Positions 39,277 to 47,948 of a stretch of 64,000 nucleotides of DNA are shown here, piece by piece. The notes under the pieces are model-generated. The model worked only from the letters and a program-made list of their open reading frames with translations, had not been told where the DNA came from and did no database searches. Each line of letters starts with the position of its first letter. Within the stretch, counting starts at the first letter, position 1. The DNA is taken from positions 377,150 through 441,149 of the forward strand of contig NZ_BMUL01000002.1 of assembly GCF_014650175.1 (NCBI RefSeq), given 5' to 3'. The translations under genes and the position numbers were made by a program. The stretch is from Streptomyces termitum. GTDB lineage: Bacteria > Actinomycetota > Actinomycetes > Streptomycetales > Streptomycetaceae.

Positions 39277-40428
39277 TCACAGGGTCACCTCCGGGACGTC
39301 CAGGCGGCGGCCCTCGGCGGCGGAGCGGAGGCCCAGTTCGGCGAGCTGGACGCCCCGGGCGCCGGCCAGGAGGTCCCAGTGGTAGGGCTCGTCGAGGACG
39401 ACGTGGCGGAGGAAGAGTTCCCACTGGGCCTTGAAGCCGTTGTCGAACTCGGTGTTGTCGGGGACCTCCTGCCACTGGTCGCGGAAGGGGTGGGTGACGG
39501 GCAGGTCGGGGTTCCAGACCGGCTTGGGGGTGGCCGAGCGGTGCTGGACGCGGCAGTCGCGCAGGCCGGCGACGGCGGAGCCCTCGGTGCCGTCGACCTG
39601 GAACTCGACGAGTTCGTCGCGGTGGACGCGGACCGCCCAGGAGGAGTTGATCTGGGCGACGGCGCCGCCCTCCAGCCGGAAGACGCCGTACGCCGCGTCG
39701 TCGGCGGTCGCCTCGTACGCCTCGCCCCGCTCGTCCCAGCGGCGCGGCACGTGGGTGGCGACCTCGGCGGAGACGGAGGTGACCCGGCCGAAGAGCTCGT
39801 GGAGCACGTACTCCCAGTGGGGGAACATGTCGACGACGATGCCGCCGCCGTCCTCGGCGCGGTAGTTCCAGCTGGGGCGCTGGGCCTCCTGCCAGTCGCC
39901 CTCGAAGACCCAGTAGCCGAACTCGCCGCGCACGGAGAGGATCTCGCCGAAGAAGCCGCCGTCGATCAGCCGCTTGAGCTTGCGCAGTCCGGGGAGGAAG
40001 AGCTTGTCCTGGACGACGCCGTGCTTGACGCCCTTCCCGGTGGCGAGGCGGGCGAGCGCGAGGGCGCCGGCGAAGTCGGCGGCGGTGGGCTTCTCGGTGT
40101 AGACGTGCTTGCCCGCGTGGACCGCCTTGGTGAGGGCGTCGGCGCGGGCGGAGGTGACCTGGGCGTCGAAGTAGATCTCGATCGAGTCGTCGGCGAGGAC
40201 GGCGTCGAGGTCGGTGGACCACTCGGTCAGGCCGTGCCGCTCGGCGAGGGCGCGCAGGGCGTGCTCGCGGCGGCCGACGAGGACGGGTTCGGGCCACAGG
40301 ACGTCGCCGTTCCCGAGGTCGAGGCCGCCCTGGTCGCGCAGGGCGAGGATCGAGCGGACGAGGTGCTGGCGGTGGCCCATCCGTCCGGTGACGCCGTTCA
40401 TGGCGATGCGGACCGTCCTGCGTGTCAT
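39277..40428 (-). CDS. Gfo/Idh/MocA family oxidoreductase
   Basis: 383 residues. An N-terminal Rossmann fold (VRIAMNGVTGRMGHRQHLVR) includes an unusual ~25-residue insertion before the second strand. The family EKP motif is present (AGKHVYTEKPTAADFAGAL near 108), and the C-terminal GFO domain has FPHWEYVLHELFG near 200. It is expected to oxidise a sugar or inositol hydroxyl with NAD(P). The ATG at 40428 has GGGGA eight bases upstream. It is the first gene of a three-gene catabolic operon that faces a LacI repressor across a palindromic operator. Confidence 0.9.
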   Translation of the reverse strand: MTRRTVRIAMNGVTGRMGHRQHLVRSILALRDQGGLDLGNGDVLWPEPVLVGRREHALRALAERHGLTEWSTDLDAVLADDSIEIYFDAQVTSARADALTKAVHAGKHVYTEKPTAADFAGALALARLATGKGVKHGVVQDKLFLPGLRKLKRLIDGGFFGEILSVRGEFGYWVFEGDWQEAQRPSWNYRAEDGGGIVVDMFPHWEYVLHELFGRVTSVSAEVATHVPRRWDERGEAYEATADDAAYGVFRLEGGAVAQINSSWAVRVHRDELVEFQVDGTEGSAVAGLRDCRVQHRSATPKPVWNPDLPVTHPFRDQWQEVPDNTEFDNGFKAQWELFLRHVVLDEPYHWDLLAGARGVQLAELGLRSAAEGRRLDVPEVTL

Positions 40429-40474
40429 GGCGTGTTCCCCTTTCCCGGGCAGGCGCGTGCTCTCGGCCATCCGG

Positions 40475-40494
40475 GATAGAAAGCGCTTTCTGTC
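40475..40494. promoter_or_regulatory. LacI-family operator
   Basis: AGAAAGCGCTTTCT (40478-40491) is a perfect 14-bp palindrome with the central CG typical of LacI/CcpA-like operators. Two further flanking pairs match after one mismatch. It lies between the divergent oxidoreductase and lacI starts. Confidence 0.8.
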
Positions 40495-40589
40495 GGCGAT
40501 GACGCTAGCCTGCCGACAACACGCCGGACAAGGGCCCGCCCCTTCCGGACCCCCCATGACACGCACGCTCCGCCGGAGGTACGCACGCG

Positions 40590-41636
40590 ATGACCGTCAC
40601 CCTGGCGGACGTGGCCGCCCGCGCCCGGGTCTCCCCCGCCACCGTCTCCCGCGTCCTGAACGGCAACTACCCGGTCGCCGCCGCCACCCGCGAGCGGGTC
40701 CTGCGGGCCGTCGAGGAGCTCGACTACGTCCTGAACGGGACCGCCAGCTCCCTCGCCGCCGCCACCTCCGACCTGGTCGGCGTCCTGGTCCACGACATCG
40801 CCGACCCCTTCTTCGGGATCATGGCGAGCGCCGCGCAGCACGCGATCGGGGAGGGCGGCAGCGGCCGGGCGGGCGGCGAGAAGCTCGCCGTCGTCTGCAA
40901 CACCGGCGGCTCCCCCGAGCGGGAGCTGACCTACCTCACGCTGCTCCAGCGGCAGCGGGCCGCCGCCGTGATCCTCATGGGCGGCGGTCTGGAGGACCCC
41001 GTCCACCTCGACGCGACCGCCGCCAAGCTGGCCCGGATGGCCGAGGCGGGGACCCGGGTCGTGCTGTGCGGACGGCCGCCGGTGCCCGGCGACGCGCACA
41101 CGGCGGCGCTCGTCTTCGACAACCGCACCGGAGGCCGGCTGCTCGCCGAGCACCTGCTCGGCCTCGGCCACCGGCGGATCGGTTACGCCGCCGGGCCCGC
41201 CGACCGCACCACCACCCGGCACCGCCTGGACGGCCACCGGCAGGCCCTCGCGGCGGCGGGCGTCCCCGAGGGGCCGACCACGCACGGCCCCTACGACCGG
41301 GTCTCCGGCCACGCGGCCGTCGCCGAACTCTTCGCCCGCGACCCGGACCTGACGGCGATCGTCGCCGCCAACGACACGGTCGCCCTCGGTGTCTGCGCGG
41401 CCCTGCGGGAGCGCGGTCTGACGATCCCGGGGGACGTCTCCGTCGCCGGCTTCGACGACCTGCCCTTCTCCGTGGACGCGGTCCCCGCCCTGACCACCGT
41501 CCACCTGCCGCTGCACGGGTCGGGCACCCGCGCGGGCCGGCTGGCGATGGGCACGGAGGAGCCGCCGGCGGACGGCACGGTGCCCGTCCCGTGCACCCTG
41601 GTGGTCCGCGACTCGACGGCGCCGCCCCGCGCCTGA
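40590..41636 (+). CDS. LacI family transcriptional repressor
   Basis: 348 residues. The N-terminal LacI HTH is textbook (VTLADVAARARVSPATVSRV then LNGNYPVAAATRERV). The periplasmic-binding-like sensor follows, with IADPFFGIMASAAQHA near 70, AIVAANDTVALGVCAALRER near 255 and GFDDLPFSVDAVPALTTVHL near 288. It probably binds the palindrome at 40475-40494 and controls both itself and the sugar operon, with a sugar as inducer. Confidence 0.92.
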   Translation: MTVTLADVAARARVSPATVSRVLNGNYPVAAATRERVLRAVEELDYVLNGTASSLAAATSDLVGVLVHDIADPFFGIMASAAQHAIGEGGSGRAGGEKLAVVCNTGGSPERELTYLTLLQRQRAAAVILMGGGLEDPVHLDATAAKLARMAEAGTRVVLCGRPPVPGDAHTAALVFDNRTGGRLLAEHLLGLGHRRIGYAAGPADRTTTRHRLDGHRQALAAAGVPEGPTTHGPYDRVSGHAAVAELFARDPDLTAIVAANDTVALGVCAALRERGLTIPGDVSVAGFDDLPFSVDAVPALTTVHLPLHGSGTRAGRLAMGTEEPPADGTVPVPCTLVVRDSTAPPRA

Positions 41637-41675
41637 CCGGCGGCAAGGCAGGGCAAGGGGCCGTACGGCCGGGGG

Positions 41676-42242
41676 TCAGCCCGCCGCCGGCTCCAGTCCC
41701 GTCGCCGCCAGGACCGCGTCGACCGTCTCGGCCACCGTCTGGTCGGCGTTGTCGATCCAGACGGCCTCGTCCGCGAGTTCGGCGCGCATGGCCTCGTCGA
41801 GGAAGGTCCAGTCGGTGGTGAGCCGCTTGTCGCGGGCGTTGTTGCGCTCCCACGCCTTCTTCGGGCCGGGCGCCAGGACCACCACGTGGAGCGGGACGGC
41901 CGTCACCGACCGGCGGTAGAAGTCCAGGTGGGAGCGGCGGACCACGACGTCGTCCAGGACGGGCACGAACCCGGCGGCGGCGAAGCTGTCCGCCAGCAGT
42001 CCGGCGTTGCGGGCGCGCAGCAGGATCTGCCGGTCCGCCTCCGGGTCGCCGTCCGGCGTGGGCCAGTGGCCGCCGGAGACGATCAGCTCCTGGAGGTGGT
42101 CCACCTCGATGTGCGCGGCGCGCGCGAAGCGGGCGGCGAGGGCGGCAGAGACGGTCGACTTGCCGCTGCCGGGGATGCCGGCGAGGAGCAGGGCGCCGGG
42201 GGCGGGCCCGGAGGCGTCGACGGTCACGTTCTCGAAGGTCAT
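41676..42242 (-). CDS. AAA/P-loop kinase of the zeta-toxin/gluconokinase-like type
   Basis: 188 residues. Walker A is in LLAGIPGSGKSTVSAALAAR near 20-39, followed by HIEVDHLQELIVSGGHW and a FVPVLDDVVVRRSHLDFYRR segment near 93. This is the layout of small-molecule or protein kinases of the AAA_33 group. The substrate is not evident. ATG at 42242 overlaps the EamA transporter stop (ATGA), so the two are coupled. It could phosphorylate a compound handled by the transporter, but that is speculation. Confidence 0.78.
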   Translation of the reverse strand: MTFENVTVDASGPAPGALLLAGIPGSGKSTVSAALAARFARAAHIEVDHLQELIVSGGHWPTPDGDPEADRQILLRARNAGLLADSFAAAGFVPVLDDVVVRRSHLDFYRRSVTAVPLHVVVLAPGPKKAWERNNARDKRLTTDWTFLDEAMRAELADEAVWIDNADQTVAETVDAVLAATGLEPAAG

Positions 42243-43261
42243 GCGGGCCTTTCCTCACCGGTGGGACCCATGGACGATACGGGGACGGGCGCCTCCCGCA
42301 CCAGGGATTTCGGGCCCTTCGCCACCGGGTCCCCGGGGGTCCGCCGTACGGGCTCCTCCGGGTCCTCCCGTACGGGCTCCGCTTCCGCCGGTTCCGGCGC
42401 CGGGCGCTTCCGGGGGGACAGGGAGGCCAGGGACACGCCGCCGACCAGGAGCGCCGCCGCCACCCACCGCAGCGGGCCGACCTCCTCGCCGAGGAAGAGC
42501 GCGGCCGAGGACATGCCGAAGACGGGGACGAGGAGGGAGAAGGGGGCGACGGAGGAGGCCGGGTGGCGGCGGAGCAGCCAGCCCCAGGCGCCGAAGCCGA
42601 AGACGGTGGTGATCCAGGCGACGTAGACGATCACGCCGACGCCGGTCCAGTCGAGGTTCCGCAGCGCGGCCAGGTCCCGCTCCGGGCCCTCCAGGAGGAG
42701 CGAGAGGGCGAGCAGCGGGAGGACGGGGACGGTGCTGACCCAGACCATCCAGTTGAGCGGGTCGGGCGGGGCGGCCTTGCGGGTGAGGACGTTGGAGACG
42801 CCCCAGCAGGCGGCGGCCGCGATGACCAGGACGAAGCCGGTGACCGGGCCGGAGGTGCCCTCGTCGACGGCGGCGACGCCGATGCCCGCGAGGGCGACCC
42901 CCATCCCGGCGAGGGCGGTCCGGCCGGGCCGCTCGCCGAGCGCGGCGAAGGCGAAGAGGGCGGTGAAGACGGCCTGGACCTGGAGGACGAGCGAGGAGAG
43001 GCCGGCCGGCGCGCCGAGGTCCATGCCGGTGAAGAGGAGGCCGAACTTGGCCACGCCCAGGGCGAGTCCGACGGCCACGATCCACTTCCAGGCGACCTTG
43101 GGGCGGCCGACGAGGAAGACCGCGGGCAGGGCGGCGACGAGGAAGCGGAGGGCGGAGAAGAGGAGCGGGGGGAAGTGGTCGAGACCGATCTCGATGACGA
43201 CGAAGTTGACCCCCCAGACCGCGGCGACGAGCGCGGCGAGGGCGATGTGTGCGGGGCGCAT
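42239..43261 (-). CDS. EamA/DMT family transporter (RhaT-like exporter)
   Basis: 340 residues with ten helices in two EamA repeats: IALAALVAAVWGVNFVVIEI near 4-24, AALPAVFLVGRPKVAWKW, GFVLVIAAAACWGVSNVLTR near 145 and WGWLLRRHPASSVAPFSLLV near 235. The conserved E in each repeat is visible. It probably exports an amino acid or metabolite. The tail is long, charged and Pro-rich. It is divergent from a LysR regulator across a repeat-rich region, a common exporter/LysR arrangement. Confidence 0.9.
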   Translation of the reverse strand: MRPAHIALAALVAAVWGVNFVVIEIGLDHFPPLLFSALRFLVAALPAVFLVGRPKVAWKWIVAVGLALGVAKFGLLFTGMDLGAPAGLSSLVLQVQAVFTALFAFAALGERPGRTALAGMGVALAGIGVAAVDEGTSGPVTGFVLVIAAAACWGVSNVLTRKAAPPDPLNWMVWVSTVPVLPLLALSLLLEGPERDLAALRNLDWTGVGVIVYVAWITTVFGFGAWGWLLRRHPASSVAPFSLLVPVFGMSSAALFLGEEVGPLRWVAAALLVGGVSLASLSPRKRPAPEPAEAEPVREDPEEPVRRTPGDPVAKGPKSLVREAPVPVSSMGPTGEERPA

Positions 43262-43317
43262 GCGAGGAGCATGACCGCCCGGGACCGTGTAGCACCAGCA
43301 CGTTTTCCTTCATGGTT

Positions 43318-43338
43318 GGATGTAGCGACGCTTCATCC
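43318..43338. promoter_or_regulatory. LysR-type binding site candidate
   Basis: GGATGTAGC-gac-GCTTCATCC pairs at eight of nine positions and has the T-n11-A core of LysR sites. It lies between the divergent EamA and LysR genes and overlaps the first copy of the 12-base repeats. Confidence 0.55.
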
Positions 43339-43378
43339 TTAGTTTCATCCACGGCTTCATCCACGGTTTCATCCACGA
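43331..43378. repeat. Four 12-bp tandem repeats in the EamA/LysR promoter region
   Basis: CTTCATCCTTAG, TTTCATCCACGG, CTTCATCCACGG and TTTCATCCACGA follow each other without gaps. The last three match at ten or more of 12 positions. They lie 20-67 bases upstream of the lysR start and may be additional half-sites for LysR. Confidence 0.8.
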
Positions 43379-43397
43379 CGGCCTCCCGGGGGTTCCC

Positions 43398-44309
43398 GTG
43401 CTCGATCTCGGACGTCTGCGCGCCCTGCACGCCGTCTCCGTCCACGGCAGCGTGGGCGCCGCCGCGACGGCCCTCGGCTACACCCCCTCGGCGGTCTCCC
43501 AGCAGATCGCGAAGCTGGAGCGGGAGACCCGCACGACCCTGCTCGAACGGAGCGGGCGGGGCGTCCGGCTCACCGACGACGCCCGCCAACTGGCCTCCAC
43601 CGCGCGCCAGTTGCTCTCCCTCGTGGAGGAGGCGGAGGTACGGCTCGAAGAGCGGCGCGGACTGCCCTCGGGGCTGCTCTCGATCGGCTGCTTCCCGAGC
43701 GCCGCGCGCGGGCTGATGCCCCGGGCCCTCGCCGAGCTGGCCCGCCGCCATCCGGGGCTGGACGCCCGGCTGACCGAGGTGGACCCGCACCTGTCGGTGG
43801 ACCTGGTGGCGCGCGGGGTGCTCGACCTGGCGGTGGCGCACGACTGGGACATCGCGCCGCTGCCCGCGCCGCCGGGGGTGGAGCAGGCGGTGATCGGCGA
43901 CGACGGCTGCGACATCCTGGTGCACCGGGACCATCCGCTCGCGGCGCGGCGCTCGGTGCGGCGCGAGGAGCTGGCGGAGGAACGGTGGATCTCGCAGCCG
44001 CCGGGGACGGTGTGCCACGACTGGCTGGCGCGGACCCTGCGGGCGACCGGCTTCGAGCCGCTGATCGTCCATCAGGCGGAGGAGAACCACACGCAGGTGG
44101 CGCTGGTGGCGGCGGGGCTCGGCATCGCGCTCGCCCCCCGGCTCGGGCGCGGCGCGCTGCCGCCGGAGGTGGCGCCGCTGCGGCTCGACCCGGCGCCGAC
44201 GCGGCGGCTGCACGCCGTGTGGCGCGCGGGCGCGGCCCGCCGCCCGGCGATCCGCGAGACGGTCCGCACCCTCCAGGAGCTGTGGCCGTCGATCGCGACG
44301 GAGAGCTGA
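43398..44309 (+). CDS. LysR family regulator
   Basis: 303 residues. N-terminal LysR HTH (LRALHAVSVHGSVGAAATAL, TPSAVSQQIAKLERETRTTL) and a LysR substrate domain with VALVAAGLGIALAPRLGRGA near 235. The GTG at 43398 gives the typical LTTR opening (LDLGRLRALHAV). Located opposite an EamA exporter gene, as in ArgP/LysE-like pairs, so it most likely activates the exporter with a metabolite as effector. Confidence 0.92.
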   Translation: MLDLGRLRALHAVSVHGSVGAAATALGYTPSAVSQQIAKLERETRTTLLERSGRGVRLTDDARQLASTARQLLSLVEEAEVRLEERRGLPSGLLSIGCFPSAARGLMPRALAELARRHPGLDARLTEVDPHLSVDLVARGVLDLAVAHDWDIAPLPAPPGVEQAVIGDDGCDILVHRDHPLAARRSVRREELAEERWISQPPGTVCHDWLARTLRATGFEPLIVHQAEENHTQVALVAAGLGIALAPRLGRGALPPEVAPLRLDPAPTRRLHAVWRAGAARRPAIRETVRTLQELWPSIATES

Positions 44310-44439
44310 CCCCCGCCGAGGGGACGGCGACGCGCGCCTGACGGCGGGCGGCGACCCAGGGGCGGGAGCGGCCGGGGGCCGGGAGCGGGACGACCGGGGC
44401 GGACAGGTGTTCCGCTCCCGGCGATTCGTGCGGAAATCC

Positions 44440-44490
44440 TTGACCTGGCAGTTACTTTCAGGCTATCCGTGCACCTTGGCAGTTTCCTTC
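44440..44490 (+). promoter_or_regulatory. GH3 gene promoter with paired direct repeats
   Basis: TTGACC (44440-44445) and TATCCG (44464-44469, 18-base spacer) form a promoter. TGGCAGTTACTTTC (44446-44459) and TGGCAGTTTCCTTC (44477-44490) match at 12 of 14 positions, 31 bases apart, about three helix turns. One lies in the spacer, the other just past the start site, suiting a repressor that binds both. A further repeat CTTCACCCAC occurs at 44488 and 44501. Confidence 0.55.
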
Positions 44491-44529
44491 ACCCACTGCT
44501 TCACCCACGCACGGCCGGAAGGAGCACCA

Positions 44530-46371
44530 GTGCACCACCGCGCCCCCACGTCCGCTTCCCCCTCCCGCCGCACCCTGCTCGCCGTCACCGCCGCCGCCGC
44601 GGCCGCCGCCGTCACCGGGGCCGTCGCCCCCGCCTCGGCCGCCCCCGCCGACCGCGCCCGCACCGAGGAGCGGCTGCGCCGGATCATCGGCCGGATGACG
44701 CTGGAGGAGAAGGTCGGCCAGCTCTTCGTGACGCGGGTGTACGGCCACTCGGCCACCGCGCCCGACCAGGCCGACATCGACGCCAACCTCCGGGAGCTCG
44801 GCGTCCGGACCGCCGCCGAACTGGTCGAGCGGTACCGCGTCGGCGGGGTCATCTACTTCGCCTGGGCCCACAACACCCGCTCCCCGCACCAGATCGCGGA
44901 GCTCTCCCGGGGCATCCAGGAGGCCGCGCTCGCCTCCCGTACGCCCGTCCCCGTCCTGATCTCCACCGACCAGGAGCACGGCATCGTCTGCCGGGTCGGC
45001 GCCCCCGCCACCCTGCTGCCGGGCGCGATGGCGCTCGGCGCCGGCGGCTCCCCCGGCGACGCCCGCCGGGCGGCGGCCGTCGCGGGCGCCGAACTGGCCG
45101 CGCTCGGCATCCGGCAGAACTACGCCCCGGTCGCCGACGTCAACGTCGACCCGGCCAACCCGGTCATCGGCGTCCGCTCCTTCGGCGCCGTCCCGGACGC
45201 CGTGTCCCGGCTGGTCACCGCCCAGATCAAGGGCTACCAGGGCGCCGGGGTGGCGGCCACCGCCAAGCACTTCCCCGGCCACGGCGACACCGCCGTGGAC
45301 AGCCACTACGGCCTGCCGGTCATCACCCACAGCCGCGCCCGGTGGGAGGAGCTGGACGCCCCGCCGTTCCGGGCCGCGATCGCCGCCGGCATCGACGCGA
45401 TCATGACCGCGCACCTGGTGGTCCCGGCGCTCGACCCCTCCGAGGACCCGGCGACGCTCTCCCACCCGATCCTCACCGGCGTGCTGCGCGAGGAGCTCGG
45501 CTACGACGGGGTGGTGGTGACCGACGCCCTCGACATGCAGGGCGTGCGCACCAAGTACGGCGACGCGCGGGTGCCGGTGCTGGCGCTGAAGGCGGGCGTG
45601 GACCAGCTCCTCAACCCGCCGAAGCTGGACGTGGCCTGGAACGCCGTCCTGGCGGCGGTCCGCTCCGGGGAGCTGACCGAGGAGCGGATCGACACCTCGG
45701 TGCTGCGGATCCTGCGGCTCAAGGAGCGGCGCGGGCTGTTCGCCGCGCCCTGCGCGGACCCGGCGGAGGTGGACCGGACCGTCGGCACCCCCCGGCACCT
45801 GGCGGAGGCCGACCGGATCGCCGAGCGGACCACCACCCTGCTGGTCAACGAGGGCGGCTTCCTGCCGCTGCGGCCGGCCGCGCACGGCCGGATCCTGGTC
45901 GTCGGCGCCGACCCCGCCTCCCCGTCCGGGACGACCGGCCCGCCGACCACCGTCCTCGGCCGCGCCCTGCGCGAGCTCGGCTTCACCCCGACCGTGCTCT
46001 CCACCGGCATCACGCCGACCGCCGCCCTGATCGACGCGGCGGTGGCCGCCGCCGGGGGCCAGGACGCGATCCTGGTGGGGACGTACAACATCGGGGCGAC
46101 GAGTCCGCAGCGGACGCTGGTGGCGCGGCTGGTGGCGACCGGGGTGCCGGTGGTGACGCTCGCGATCCGCAATCCGTACGACGTGGCCCGCACCACCGGC
46201 CAGCGGGCCGCGCTCGCCGCGTACTCGTGGACGGACGTCGAACTCCGGGCCGCCGTAAGGGTGCTGGCGGGCCGGGCCGCGCCGCGCGGCCGGCTCCCGG
46301 TGCCGGTCCCGAGCGCCGACGACCCGGCGGTGACGCTGTACCCGGTCGGGTACGGGCTCTCGTACGCCTGA
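44530..46371 (+). CDS. Secreted glycoside hydrolase family 3 enzyme, NagZ-like beta-N-acetylglucosaminidase
   Basis: 613 residues from the GTG at 44530 (AGGAG six bases upstream). The N-terminus is a Tat-type signal (SPSRRTLLAVTAAAAAAAVT ending APASAAPA), so it is exported folded. The NagZ hallmark KHFPGHGDTAVDSHYGLP near 246 supplies the His/Asp acid-base pair, and TDALDMQGV near 331 carries the nucleophile Asp. A C-terminal GH3_C domain follows (about 400-610). It probably releases GlcNAc from peptidoglycan or chitin fragments. Confidence 0.92.
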   Translation: MHHRAPTSASPSRRTLLAVTAAAAAAAVTGAVAPASAAPADRARTEERLRRIIGRMTLEEKVGQLFVTRVYGHSATAPDQADIDANLRELGVRTAAELVERYRVGGVIYFAWAHNTRSPHQIAELSRGIQEAALASRTPVPVLISTDQEHGIVCRVGAPATLLPGAMALGAGGSPGDARRAAAVAGAELAALGIRQNYAPVADVNVDPANPVIGVRSFGAVPDAVSRLVTAQIKGYQGAGVAATAKHFPGHGDTAVDSHYGLPVITHSRARWEELDAPPFRAAIAAGIDAIMTAHLVVPALDPSEDPATLSHPILTGVLREELGYDGVVVTDALDMQGVRTKYGDARVPVLALKAGVDQLLNPPKLDVAWNAVLAAVRSGELTEERIDTSVLRILRLKERRGLFAAPCADPAEVDRTVGTPRHLAEADRIAERTTTLLVNEGGFLPLRPAAHGRILVVGADPASPSGTTGPPTTVLGRALRELGFTPTVLSTGITPTAALIDAAVAAAGGQDAILVGTYNIGATSPQRTLVARLVATGVPVVTLAIRNPYDVARTTGQRAALAAYSWTDVELRAAVRVLAGRAAPRGRLPVPVPSADDPAVTLYPVGYGLSYA

Positions 46372-46376
46372 CGGGC

Positions 46377-46413
46377 GGGGGTGCGGCTCCGCTCCGGGCG
46401 GAGCCACACCCCC
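46377..46413. terminator. Bidirectional terminator between convergent genes
   Basis: GGGGGTG and CACCCCC flank GGCTCCGC-tccgg-GCGGAGCC, with one C-A mismatch between the two stem segments. It lies five bases after the GH3 stop and seven before the peptidase stop, so it can serve both. Confidence 0.75.
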
Positions 46414-46420
46414 CCGCGCG

Positions 46421-47863
46421 TCACGGGCGCAGGCCGTGCTCCCGGGTGACGTCCTCGGCGACCGGCTTGTCGAGGCGGGCGTCGAAGCGGGCCAGCGGCT
46501 TCGCCTCGGCGACGGCGGGGGCCTCGACCCCGGCCCAGGCGAGGATGCGGGCGGTGGCCTTCTCCCGCTCGGCGTCGACGAGCCCGGCGACGCTGGCGCC
46601 GTGGTTGCCGCCCGGCGCGTAGAAGACGTAGCTGTCGCGGGAGCCCTTGCCCAGGCGGAACGGCTCGGCGCCCCACGGGTCGTTCTCGCCGTAGACGAAC
46701 AGCATCTGGTGCGCGTTGCGGCGGACCCAGTTGTCGACGTCGCGCATCACCTGCGGCTTGAACTTCATCGGGATCTCGCGGGGCACGAAGCTGCTGGCCG
46801 GCTGGTAGCCGTAGCGGCTGAGGCCGCGCAGGTGCGGCTGCTTGATGGAGGGCGAGCCCAGCTCGGTCGCCGCCTGGTAGTAGTACGGCGTGTAGTACTC
46901 CAGGCCCTGGTCGGTGTAGGCGGACCAGCCCGCGTAGGCGTCGATCGTCTGATAGATCTCGTCGTCGGTGGCGGTGCGCGCCTCCGGGATGGTGTCGCAG
47001 ACGTCCTCGCCGTAGTACTGCCAGAAGCCCCAGACGAAGTCGAGGACGGTGGCCTCCCACGCCTTGTCGACGGAGCCGACCGTGTTGAAGGTCGAGCCCT
47101 CGGCAGCGGCCTGCTCCTTGTACTTCTTCTGGAGCGGGGCGCGGCGGACCAGGGCCTCGCGCTGGAGGGAGTTGAGGCGGTCGCGGCACGCCTTGGTGCC
47201 GACGGTCTCGAAGAACCGGTCGTAGGCCGAGTCCTCCTTGTTGACCACGTCGTTGGGGGCGACGTAGGCGACGACGCCGTCCATGTCCTTCGGGTAGAAG
47301 CGCTCGTAGTAGGTGGCGGTCATGCCGCCCTTGGAGCCGCCGGTGGAGAGCCAGTTCTGGCCGTAGACCTTCTTCAGCGCGGTGTAGACGCGGTGCTGGT
47401 CGCTGGCGGCCTGCCAGATGTCGAGCTTGGACCAGTCGGCCGGCTGCGGGCGGGACGGCGTGAAGAAGCGGTACTCCAGGGAGATCTGGTTGCCGTCGAC
47501 GATCCGGGTCGGCTCGGCGCGGCTGGGCGTGGTGCTCAGGCCGTAGCCGCTGGTCCGGAAGACGGTGGGACGGTCGGTGCCCTTGTGGAGGACCGAGATC
47601 CGCTGCTGGAAGGTGCCGGCCCAGGGGCGCCGGTGGTCGATCGGCTGCTCGTAGTTGAGGACGAGGAAGCGGTAGCCGGCGTACGGCTTCTCCTCGATCA
47701 GGCTCATCCCCGGGATCGCCAGCAGGCGGTCCTTGATGTCGGTGCTCTGCGTGTCCGCGACCGTGCCGCGGGACTCCGTGTCGGCGGCGGTGGCCACCCC
47801 GGCGGAGCCCACGGTGCCTATCAGCACCGAGATCGACAGCATCAGCGTCAGCGACTTGCGCAA
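46421..47863 (-). CDS. Secreted S37-type (PS-10) prolyl tri/tetrapeptidyl aminopeptidase
   Basis: 480 residues from the TTG at 47863. That start has GGGGAGG five bases upstream and begins directly with an ideal signal peptide (RKSLTLMLSISVLIGTVGSA). An in-frame GTG at 47884 would place the ribosome site inside the gene. The nucleophile Ser is in STGGSKGGMTATYYERFYP near 176. MLFVYGENDPWGAEPF near 395 and FYAPGGNHGASVAG near 420 give the Asp and His. This is the streptomycete family that trims N-terminal peptides from secreted proteins. The C-terminal 50 residues are charged. Confidence 0.88.
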   Translation of the reverse strand: MRKSLTLMLSISVLIGTVGSAGVATAADTESRGTVADTQSTDIKDRLLAIPGMSLIEEKPYAGYRFLVLNYEQPIDHRRPWAGTFQQRISVLHKGTDRPTVFRTSGYGLSTTPSRAEPTRIVDGNQISLEYRFFTPSRPQPADWSKLDIWQAASDQHRVYTALKKVYGQNWLSTGGSKGGMTATYYERFYPKDMDGVVAYVAPNDVVNKEDSAYDRFFETVGTKACRDRLNSLQREALVRRAPLQKKYKEQAAAEGSTFNTVGSVDKAWEATVLDFVWGFWQYYGEDVCDTIPEARTATDDEIYQTIDAYAGWSAYTDQGLEYYTPYYYQAATELGSPSIKQPHLRGLSRYGYQPASSFVPREIPMKFKPQVMRDVDNWVRRNAHQMLFVYGENDPWGAEPFRLGKGSRDSYVFYAPGGNHGASVAGLVDAEREKATARILAWAGVEAPAVAEAKPLARFDARLDKPVAEDVTREHGLRP

Positions 47864-47948
47864 CTCAGCCTCCCCTTTGTTCACGACGGTGCCGCGAACC
47901 TAGCGGGGACGGCATACGGACCGCCAGACCCTTCCGCCACTTACCTAT

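Noticed and set aside
43331..43378. CRISPR-like array
   Set aside because: Units are 12 bases, contiguous, without spacers, and sit in a divergent promoter.
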